Shown piece after piece: positions 56,138 to 64,000 of a stretch of 64,000 nucleotides of DNA. This stretch comes from Ceratorhiza oryzae-sativae. Taxonomy: Eukaryota; Basidiomycota; Agaricomycetes; Cantharellales; Ceratobasidiaceae. Where the stretch lies: the NCBI GenBank assembly GCA_030998015.1, contig JARWMV010000030.1:1-64000 (forward strand), read 5' to 3'. How positions within the stretch are numbered: the stretch's first letter is position 1; the number at the start of each line of letters is the position of its first letter. The position numbers and the translations under genes were made by a program. The notes below the pieces were generated by a model. It worked only from the letters and a program-made list of their open reading frames with translations. It was not told where the DNA came from and did not search any database.

Positions 56138-57914
56138 ATGGTGCGGCTACCGTCGCTCGAGTACAATATTGGCCATCCACATCCAAAAGGACATTGGTTT
56201 CTGCTGGCTACCATCGTTGTTCTCCTTCTCACTATTCCAACCCTTACTCTGGTAAATCGTACGTTCATACTCCACCGACTATCGCTGTTTCCGTGGTATA
56301 GCTCAACGGTCTGTCAGTCGTAACCCTAGGCTCCGAATTGGTCCCTTCGCTGCAGCCACAATTCCAACCCAACAATACCCTATTAGCGGGATGGTGGGGC
56401 ACACACCGACTACCTCGGGTATTGCGCCCCAAACCTCCCAAGTGCGAGCCCAAAGATCTCGGCCGAGGTGACAGGTTTCGTGTCAGCGCCTCGCTGTTTG
56501 ATTATACAGTCATGAGCACATGGAATACGACGGAGGAGTACTCTCCAGTGCAAGAACAGAAGCGGGTGGAGTATCGAGGCCAGTCGTTCGCAGATTGTTT
56601 CGTAAACAACACCCGGTTCGATTTTAGCCTGGTAGACCAGACCGGATCTGTGACTGTGAGTGACAACATAGTCACACTTGTTTCAATTATTTAATGGACG
56701 TATCATGCAACAGGTCGGCGTGGTTTGCCCAGGCACGAATCCCAGCTACCCAATTTATTTGTCAATGGAGACCAAAATAGTCTTTGCTAGTGACATCACC
56801 AAAGATTTCATCGGGCAATACTATGGACCCGGTCTAGACTTGCTCAACCTTACCGAAGCGACCTCTTCTAATTATCGGAAGATAGTTTTAGCGGCTCTGG
56901 AGGTGATTTCGACCGACGCTCTGGCGATAATGCTTACACCACATCTCTCAAATCCCGCTCTCAGCTTCAGTATCTTTTACTACGTAGATCCTAGCACAGA
57001 CGAGTTGACCTACGGGACGAGTACCTTTACATATGTCAACGGCACCTTGGATATATTCCCTGACGAAGCTATCATCTATCAAAACGCAACCGAAAACCTC
57101 GTTCACATCGTGAATCACGCAGTCAACCTCGACTTTGGAAGTAACTTGTGCCCCAACATCTTCAGAAATGCCTCCATTCTTTCACAAATCCTCTCCCCCA
57201 ACGATCGACCACAGGGCGTTCATGGACCTTGGGTCGTAGGCACCGGGTACTCTTCGTTTTACTACGGAGATATCCCCCCAGGATATCGGACCTGGGCGCA
57301 AGCTTTGCTGGCCGGCAAGCCTGTTGCGCTCGGCAGCCTTACTGGGCTACCTCAAAACTCGGCGATGGTTACATCGTATCTGTGTCCAATGTATCAGACC
57401 AAGCGCATGAGCTCGCTGGTGGCATCTGTATTTGTGGGTACCACTACCATGATGTTATCGGTCTGGGCTGCGTGGACGTTCCTTACGGCATTTATAGCGA
57501 AGCGGTTAATGGCACCTCGTAAGTCCGTCAAGTCCGCTCTGAGGCAAGTTAAATGACTCTCGTGGCTTGTAGGAATCCAATGCCTTTGTAACGAGTGCAT
57601 TAAAAAAGAAGAGCAAGTAGTACGACAGGGACAAATCGATCGAGTCAATCGGGATGCAATTGGTGTAGTAGGAAGGCTCATGGTACTCGAAGATCAAGTG
57701 AAGAGGCTGACGCGCAATCAGTGCAACATAATGTAAGTACCAATTTCATAAAATCGCTATCTAACGAAAACCCACCTTGGAATTTAGCAAAGAAGAACTT
57801 GATGTTAGCCAGCTCGAAGGACTGGTGCCATACCTGAACAGAAACACTGAATCCACAACCAGGCCGTCGAACGATCATTATCATTCCTTGGCTAGTGGAA
57901 GAAGTGAATTATGA
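56138..57914 (+). CDS. Two-pass membrane protein, unknown function
   Basis: Predicted as join(56138-56251, 56302-56655, 56714-57518, 57573-57732, 57788-57914). The five exons total 1560 nt (519 aa) with GT-AG introns of 50-58 nt. There is a short cytoplasmic N-terminus, then a first membrane segment (FLLATIVVLLLTIPTLTL, about residues 22-40). An extracellular domain of about 360 residues follows with several N-glycosylation sites (NNT, NLT, NAT, NGT) and scattered Cys. The second membrane segment is near residues 390-418 (SLVASVFVGTTTMMLSVWAA). The charged cytoplasmic tail of about 90 residues has a CxC patch (CLCNEC) and a predicted coiled coil (RLMVLEDQVKRL). I recognise no named family; its shape recalls lineage-expanded fungal transmembrane proteins. 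It has normal CpG and intact frames, so it is probably a functional host gene. Confidence 0.82.
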
Positions 57915-58374
57915 GCTCGTTTGTATCAAGATGGTGTTGTCATTGTATTGAGAGTGTACCTCGTCAAGGTGAACTTTATTGGGTTGGGTTAGGGACAATA
58001 CAACATTATTCACTTGTTAATCCCCGTATGAAAATATTATAATACGAATAGACGTGACCTCCAAAACGAGAAAAAGATGATCATAGGACAGTTGTATTTA
58101 TACGTTTTGAATTCCCTCAGGATAAATACGTCTACCAGGGCCCACGTCTTTTCGTTCATAAGTTGACTTAAACGACTGAGGATGAGAAAGGGAAAGTAAT
58201 TGGTTTCAAGTCCTTTCCTCGTACGGCCGTGGTAAAGAAAAATCCCAGCAAGCACTTGGAAACATGCCATTGAATGCTAGATTCGCTGTTAAACTACGGC
58301 AGCGCGACCGCTGATCGTATATATTCAAACAGTTTTCTTTGCGAGTCTACCGAAAAGAGTGTAGATATGAGCGA
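57915..58374. other. 3' flank of membrane-protein gene
   Basis: No gene or repeat is convincing. A 77-codon minus-strand frame at 58037-58270 has no features supporting it. Confidence 0.45.
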
Positions 58375-58561
58375 CTCGGCCAAAACCCGAATATCTAGCT
58401 AGCGCGCAGTAACGCTGCAAGGTCTAACAATGCTTTTGCACGCTTACTAGCTCCCGGTAGCGCTGGTAGTGTGTGCTACTTCGGGTCTTACAAGCGCTCG
58501 GAAGCATCGTTAGACCTGTGGAGCTAGTTCACACAAACTAGATATCCAGGGTTTGGCCGAG
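58375..58561. repeat. Inverted-repeat element, MITE family G, copy 2
   Basis: Terminal arms CTCGGCCAAAACCCGAATAT and GGATATCTAG...GGTTTGGCCGAG flank an interior. In reverse complement that interior matches 37716-37898 (CCACAGGTCTAA, GAAGTAGCAC, CTACCAGCGCT). It is 187 bp, CpG-rich and non-coding, with no clear target duplication. Confidence 0.78.
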
Positions 58562-58605
58562 GACTCAGAAAAAATCTGTGGGCTAATGGTGTGTAATTAG
58601 GCATA

Positions 58606-58743
58606 AGGAGGGGTAATGATAACAGGGGTGTAGTAATGGTGTCAATATGCCAAATTACACTGCTGTAATGTGATAATGACAGATAATGATGTGTCATTTC
58701 ATGGAATTACATCATTACTACACCCCCCTGTTTCATTACACCT
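58606..58743. repeat. Imperfect inverted repeat, likely MITE
   Basis: The arms AGGAGGGGTAATGATAACAG / AGGTGTAATGAAACAGG then read GGGTGTAGTAATG on opposite strands around a core of about 75 bp. No target duplication was recognised. Confidence 0.65.
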
Positions 58744-58890
58744 CAAGTTTTTCCTGAGGAGAGAAAAAAACTAGATACACTAAAAATTTACCAATGCATA
58801 TAAGCAATCAGTACTGTACAGTCAAGCCACATATAAGTGCCAAGTAAATGTGTAACCAACCAAAATCCAACAATTTTAGGACTTGGAGAG

Positions 58891-59042
58891 TGGATGACTT
58901 CCCGTAAGGGCCAAATCTAAGCTAAGCTAAGCTAAAGTCTGGATGATGTCATAAGTTATTAATGTCTGATTACTCCACATTGTAATCATTCCGCCTTTAG
59001 AATAGCTTAGCTTTAGTTTTAGCTCTTATGGGAAGTCATCCA
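58891..59042. repeat. Inverted repeat with TGGATGACTTCCC ends, likely MITE
   Basis: The 152-bp element has ends TGGATGACTTCCCGTAAGGG and CTCTTATGGGAAGTCATCCA. The arms continue through GCTAAGCTAAGC-type repeats. A target duplication was not identified. Confidence 0.7.
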
Positions 59043-59652
59043 GTACCTTGAAACATGATATAGTAGAGCTAGACTAGAGTTCAGGAACTAACCTCTACCA
59101 GCTGGGGCTATTGGTTACTTACAGTAACTTACCAAAACAGGCAAGTCACTGTGAGTTTGTTACCAAAGTAAGGAACCAAAATCATCTATTTCATAATTTT
59201 GTGTATATAAAACAAAATGTCAGTCCCAATCAACATTTGATGCACTTATGATCTGACCATTGCCTAACATGGTCAAGCCACCTGCCAAAGGCTTGTCCTG
59301 GTCTTCTTTAGGAATAGGTGAGAGAAAATCAAGCAAGGCTGCTGTGCTGGTGTTTATTATACCAAGGTGATCATCTTGGGTCATGCTGATTCATTTGACT
59401 GGTCAGACTTAGCATGAAGGTGTGGACTGAGCAAGCTGTCTCCTTTGTCACCAAGTGAAACTGGAAGCACACTGCTGTTGCATGCATTGGCACCAGATGA
59501 AGCAGTTTCATCAGCAGTTAACTTGTGGAACTTGACAACAGGGTGCATATGGAGCAGGCTTGAGTTTTCCTGTGGTCTCATCCACCTAGCCAGCATGTGT
59601 TGAGGTTTATATCAACCACATATAGGTGAACTTACCATATTGTACCACTGGC
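59043..59652. other. No recognisable gene or repeat
   Basis: This is CpG-poor sequence rich in TG/CA. A 71-codon minus-strand frame (59381-59596) has no supporting features. Confidence 0.4.
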
Positions 59653-60176
59653 TGTCAGAGCCAATGACCTGAACAACAAGGCCTAATGCTGGTGAGGTGA
59701 AGGCAGACCTATGGGCTTGATGGCCTGAGGTCAAACTGCAACACCTAAGGGTGGATGCACAGTGAGGGGAAGGGGTGCAACAATACACAGAGGGGTTCAG
59801 AGGTGTGCTTGTGCTGAAGAGCACTGGGCAGGAACTAAGTGGCTTGGTGACGAACTCAGGTAGAAGGGATAGTTTGACAGGAGGTTGAGTTCTGAGGCTT
59901 AAGGCTCTCAGACTCTCCCTTATATATTCACAGCAGAGGCAGTACATATGTAATAAGAAGTCTAAGTAAATTGTATGATGACAGAAATGGTGCCATGTCA
60001 ACAGAATATTCTGGAATACATCAACAGTGGTCAACAACAACAAGGTCACATGACTCAGTCAGTTATTCTATGCATATATCTGAATAAATGGGACTTGTCC
60101 ATAAAGTAGAAAAATAGAGGTAAAATAAATCATAATTAATTCAGATAAATTTGTGGTCATGGTCTAGGCCATGACA
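59653..60176 (-). repeat. Solo LTR, family 2, reverse, TSD CTGGC
   Basis: A 524-bp reverse-orientation LTR has plus-strand ends TGTCAGAGCC and GGCCATGACA. A perfect 5-bp duplication CTGGC lies at 59648-59652 and 60177-60181. It is well diverged and has lost most CpG. Confidence 0.92.
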
Positions 60177-60269
60177 CTGGCTAACTTGAAATTGCTCAGT
60201 CATAGTTTGAATATCAGTACAGGATCAAAGCTTTGCATACAAGAATGTCATGCCAGAGCTGGTCCTCTC

Positions 60270-60915
60270 TGTTATGACCTGCACTAAGGATGTGATGCTG
60301 ATATTCTGGTATTCTGGCATCAAGGGTAACTCAATTGCATCAGCTTACAAATCAATGCTTCTGCAATTGAGTTGCCCTTGCTGCTGGAATGCCAGAATAT
60401 CAGCATCACATCCTTAACCTGCACAGACAGCCATAACATAACAAGGGAATTAATCTATAGTTTATAGCATTTTCTCTGAAGTTGAACAAGCTATAAACAA
60501 GGTCATGTGATCTTGGTACCTACTGTGGTTATCTAACTTGCTCCTGCTATTCTCTCCATTATAACTTGCAGCAAGGAGCAAGTTATCACATGACCTCAGC
60601 ACTTAAATCACATGACCCTAGGACCTTGCATGGCTCTATAAGATTTGGAGCTGGAACAGCCCTAAGAGTGACTTACCAAATACTTGTTGACACTACATGT
60701 GACCCATAAAATACTAAGGACTGCAGAACAATCTGACTCATACCTTTGAGGGTATATAGCTCATCAAAAGCAAGCCTGTGGACCTCAGCTTGCTTTATCT
60801 TGTCAAAGACAGGGACCATCTGTTCATACTACATAAATACAATCAATATACACTGCAAATTGCCACTGACAACATAGCCACTACTTAAGGAACCAACAGA
60901 GACAAGGAGATGGAT
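60270..60915 (+). repeat. Family-3 (F-type) LTR-like repeat with two MITE insertions
   Basis: This begins TGTTATGACCTGCAC as at 26400. It is split after 14 bp by a MITE (60285-60416) and continues collinear with 26415-26580 and 33420-33890. A second MITE inserts at 60916. The 3' end of the repeat was not defined. Confidence 0.7.
60285..60416. mobile_element. hAT-type MITE, 132 bp, TSD ACCTGCAC
   Basis: Ends are TAAGGATGTGATGCTGATAT and its reverse complement, a near-perfect palindrome with a short loop. Perfect 8-bp duplications ACCTGCAC lie at 60277-60284 and 60417-60424. The uninterrupted site is visible in the copy at 26400-26420. Confidence 0.94.
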
Positions 60916-61036
60916 TAGAGATGTCTTGCCAGCACACTGGCATGCTGGCATCAAGGGAAACTGAATTGCATCAGCTGATAAATCAATTCAGTTTCCCTTG
61001 ATGCCAGTGTGCCAGCATGCTGGCAAGACATCTCTA
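60916..61036. mobile_element. hAT-type MITE, 121 bp, TSD AGATGGAT
   Basis: Ends are TAGAGATGTCTTGCCAGCAC and its reverse complement. Perfect 8-bp duplications AGATGGAT lie at 60908-60915 and 61037-61044. It shares the terminal TAGAGATGTC with the MITE at 5974-6174. Confidence 0.94.
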
Positions 61037-61222
61037 AGATGGATGGGTCTTGATGCTCTCATCATTCATGGAGTTGGGAATGACTGAGAAGAGCTTCATG
61101 AAGACAAACTGTTTGTGCATTGAAGAGATATTTGTATAAAATAGTTTACTCTGCACATGTACAACATCCATAAAAGTTGGCCACAGGCAAAAAAAATGGT
61201 TCAAAGTCATTTCAACCATTTC

Positions 61223-61743
61223 TGTCATGGCCTAGACCATGAGCACAAATTTACTCTGATTTATTATGATTATATTTCATCTCTATTTTCCTGCTTTTTG
61301 GACAAGTCCCATTTATTCAGATATATGCATAGAATTATTGACTGAGTCATGTGACATTGTTGTTGACCACTGTTGATGTATTCTGGAATATTCTGTTGAT
61401 GTGGCACCACCCCTCATATTGTATGATTCTACCTAGCTCCCTATTTCATATGTATAGCCCACTTATGAATATATAAGGGAGAGTCTGAGAGCCTTAAGCC
61501 TCAGAACTTGACCTCCTGTTGATACCCACCTTCTACCTGCACAGTCACCAAGCCAAGCAGTCTCTGCCCAGTCCTCTTTAGGACAAGCACACCTCTAAGC
61601 CCCCCTGCATGTCATTGCAACCCCTCCCTTTGCTGCATGTCTATCCCTAGATGTTGTGGCCTTGACCATTGGCATTGTAGCCTTTGGGTCTGCCTTTGCC
61701 TTACAAGTGTTAGGTGTTACCATTCAGGTTGTCAGCTCTGACA
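61223..61743 (+). repeat. Solo LTR, family 2, TSD A(C/T)TTC
   Basis: A 521-bp LTR runs from TGTCATGGCC to TCTGACA. The flanks ATTTC (61218-61222) and ACTTC (61744-61748) are a 5-bp duplication with one C/T difference. CpG is depleted. Confidence 0.9.
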
Positions 61744-61982
61744 ACTTCCAAAATATATGGATGCAGATGTTTTGACCAATTTTGCTGCTCAGACTTCACC
61801 AGTAAATATATGGCCATAGCATCCTTTTTTATATGGACAACTTGACCACTAAAATATGGACAGCTTGACAAGAAATGTGCCCTTTTGCCCCATTCAAACC
61901 TAATTGGACAAAACAGTTGGTTGAAAAACAGTGTTCAATAAAAAGAAACAAATGGTCAATCAAGCAAGAGATAACTGTGTTC
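61744..61982. other. Short unassigned spacer
   Basis: AT-rich, CpG-free sequence lies between the solo LTR and the long-TIR element. Nothing was recognised. Confidence 0.4.
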
Positions 61983-63392
61983 TAGTGATGTCACCCAGGA
62001 AGAAACCCAGGTACCCCTTCCTGGGCCAGGGTACCTGGGAGATTTGGCTCTGCCTGCTTCCCTGCCCCTTCCCAGGCCCAGGAAGAGGCCCCCTGGGTTC
62101 CCAGTACTTTACAAGCAAAACCTGTGAACACATCCAATCTATTACATATATACATCATTATATGCGCAAAATTCAGCGCTTTCTAGCGATATACAGCAGC
62201 ATTCTATAGCCTAAGTATTGATGGCTTCACACTCAGTTCTTTGTTCAGACAAAATACCCCTCAGAATTGACAATGTTCAAAACTCACCACAAATACTTCC
62301 TTAGTACCTCATAAAATGTGAAGAATTCCCAGCATCTCAACAGTATATATCATGTCTCCAGAAAAAATCAATTAGTGTACATCACAGCCCAATCTTTATT
62401 CAAAAATATTCCCCCTAAGTGCACAACTCCTAGTTCACCCTCAAGCACTGATTTCCGGCCATTTCTATGCATGGGAATGGATTCCCAGTGCCTGAGAACC
62501 CCTATATACACTGGTGTCTACTCCATACATGTCCTGCATTGGTGTGAACTAACTGCTGGGTAGGGGGGACTTTGCAATTCCTCAGCTGAAACAGTGTCCT
62601 CACACAAGTTTGAACATTCTAGCAGGTTAGCACACACCTCCAGCCCTCCAGATGGGGTTTTTTGAGGTCTCTGAACTCATTGGAGCACTCAGAGAAACTC
62701 CTGGAGCAATGGCTAAGGCTGTAGGCAATGATTTTGCTTATTTTACTCACTCAGGGGGGTTTCCCCTTGTATTTCACCCATTAATGCTACTCTTGATGAG
62801 CTGCTTTTTTGTATATGGTATATTATAGGTACTGCGCATCTACTGCGCACAGGGGACAGACATTTTCATGGCTGGATTCACTAGTGGATTTTGGTCTGAT
62901 CAAGGGTAAGCGCCCCCTATATCGCTTATATCTCTGCAGATACTGAGGCTAAGGCTTTGAGAGTATGTCCATTCAATTCAGCTCACTGAGGCGCATCGAA
63001 CGGTATATATATGTGTAGGAATATGTAGGAATTTGAAGGAGGCATGAGCAGCACTTTCCCCTGAACATTTCTGAGCACTATTTTGATTGTGATCTTGGTA
63101 TAAATTGTAGCTATATGAATGATATATATATCGCTGGAATGCGATAGATTTTGCGCATTTAATGAGCTCTTAACTATGAGAATCCAAGCAGGTTGAATGT
63201 TTGACCATATGCATGCCTTCCCCCTTCCCCCAGAATACTCCCCTGCCCTGGGAACCTGCCAGGTACCCACTGCCCTGGATGTCTAGAAGGCTCTTCCCTC
63301 TTCCCTGCCCCTTCTGGGACTGCAGGAAGGGAGGGAAGCAGGCAGGGAATGCTCTGGGTTACCTGGGTGTGGGGACTGGGGTGACATCTCTA
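61983..63392. mobile_element. 1.4-kb nonautonomous element with long inverted repeats, hAT-like ends
   Basis: Ends TAGTGATGTCACCCAGG and CTGGGGTGACATCTCTA belong to the same TAGAGATGTC class as the MITEs at 5974 and 60916. The arms remain imperfectly inverted for about 250 bp, with shared CCCAGGTA, CTGCCTGCTTCCCT and TGCGCAAAAT blocks. The interior (62250-63100) has no recognisable gene. CG dinucleotides are kept in the interior, unlike the surrounding repeats. The flanks CTGTGTTC and ATCATTGG do not form an 8-bp duplication, so one end may be rearranged. The right end interrupts an integrase remnant. Confidence 0.7.
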
Positions 63393-63680
63393 ATCATTGG
63401 CCACCAGTACCATTGTCTTATATACAATACTGTTTTCTTGGACCCCATGTGTCCAATTGCTGAATGTCCAAGATCAATAATTATCTCAGGCACCCTCCTC
63501 CTCCTATAGAGGACATCTGGGATGCATATTGCATTCCATGGCCTATATAATAATAGGTCTCCCCACCATTCAATGTTGGGGTGCACCTTAGTGTCAGTCA
63601 ATATACAACCAAAGAACTTGTCTTTGGCAATGTTATCTTTGATAACATTGATAATGTCTTCAGTATTTACCAATACTGCA
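63393..63680 (-). pseudogene. Retroelement integrase zinc-binding fragment
   Basis: On the minus strand the frame reads DLGHSAIGHMGSKKTVLYIR then QWYWWPMI. This is the HHCC-domain signature of retroelement integrases, before which lies RPWNAICIPDVLYRRRRVPE. It is cut immediately after WWPMI by the long-TIR element. Only about 95 codons survive. Confidence 0.72.
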
Positions 63681-63799
63681 AGATCTTTCCTCTCTGGTAG
63701 TGTAGAGAGCTTGTTGGATCACATAGACCTGCAATCTTCATCTGTTTCCTCTCCTACCAATGGTAGAGGAATTATTATCCCTCAATTACCTTTTGAGCA
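63681..63799. other. Flank of integrase fragment
   Basis: Possibly more of the same decayed pol gene on the minus strand. No motif is clear enough to assign. Confidence 0.35.
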
Positions 63800-64000
63800 T
63801 GTCATGGCCTAGACCATGATGTGGATTTATTATACTTTTTCTATATTTTATACATCTCTCTTTTTCATATTTTTGAACAAGTCCTGTTTAATCAGATATA
63901 TGCATAGAATTACTTACATGATCACATGACCTTGTTGTTGTTTATGTCTTGTTTGTACCTTCTGGAATATTCTGTTATGTGGCACCATTCTTACATTGTA
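63800..64000 (+). repeat. Family-2 LTR, 5' part (runs off window)
   Basis: This starts TGTCATGGCCTAGACCATGA and matches the first 200 bp of 44631-45153. The preceding 5 bp are GAGCA. It may be a solo LTR or the start of a complete element beyond the window. Confidence 0.9.

Noticed and set aside
1..64000. CRISPR arrays, rRNA genes, bacterial operons or ribosome-binding sites
   Set aside because: None is present. The intron-rich genes, LTR elements and chromodomains show eukaryotic nuclear DNA.

Overview
The window is eukaryotic and almost certainly from a filamentous basidiomycete (Agaricomycetes). Genes carry many short (about 45-75 nt) GT-AG introns. The retrotransposons are chromodomain Ty3/Gypsy types, and the host genes are two fasciclin-domain secreted proteins and a two-pass membrane protein. 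A Cantharellales/Ceratobasidiaceae (Rhizoctonia-like) source fits the gene repertoire, but that placement is inference only. About 85-90% of the sequence is transposable element, much of it nested. No rRNA gene, CRISPR array or convincing functional tRNA was seen.

Layout. (1) 1-21730: a large + strand Ty3/Gypsy element (A) with a collagen-like Gag. It is split by a second copy of the same family (B, 1094-11353, minus strand) flanked by a perfect 5-bp target duplication CTAGG. Between its chromodomain and its 3' LTR, element A carries about 3.1 kb of accessory sequence with at least two intron-containing genes. (2) 21731-28040: an older, internally deleted Gypsy element (F: Gag, then integrase C-terminus and chromodomain). 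It is followed by a decayed geminivirus/genomovirus-like Rep gene and an F-type LTR, which is interrupted by a solo LTR of the A/B family. (3) 28041-35100: CpG-poor repeats, including two degraded hAT transposase copies, a 112-bp MITE and LTR fragments. (4) 35506-36725: a spliced fasciclin (FAS1) gene. (5) 38199-42535: solo LTRs and a Tc1/mariner-like transposase pseudogene. (6) 42867-52665: a DNA transposon with hairpin-containing terminal repeats and a perfect 9-bp target duplication. Its 911-codon transposase-like gene is precisely interrupted by a 6.2-kb full-length Gypsy element (44631-50862, TSD GAGTA). (7) 53049-54271: a second FAS1 gene of exactly the same coding length as the first. 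(8) 56138-57914: a five-exon membrane-protein gene. (9) 58375-64000: MITEs, solo LTRs, a 1.4-kb long-TIR element and an integrase fragment.

Two decay modes are visible. The A/B Gypsy family is broken almost only by single-base deletions, which could be real or could be assembly indels. The Rep fossil, the mariner-like transposase and the 44.6-50.9 kb Gypsy are broken by in-frame TGA codons. These sit in CpG-poor sequence and look like CGA-to-TGA decay of methylated CpG. Gene islands (35.2-37.4 kb and 53-58.5 kb) keep normal CpG, so the window alternates between CpG-normal islands and CpG-depleted repeat blocks.

The best candidates for something undescribed are the 911-aa transposon at 42867-52665, whose empty site is visible in the same window, and the spliced accessory genes carried by retrotransposon A.
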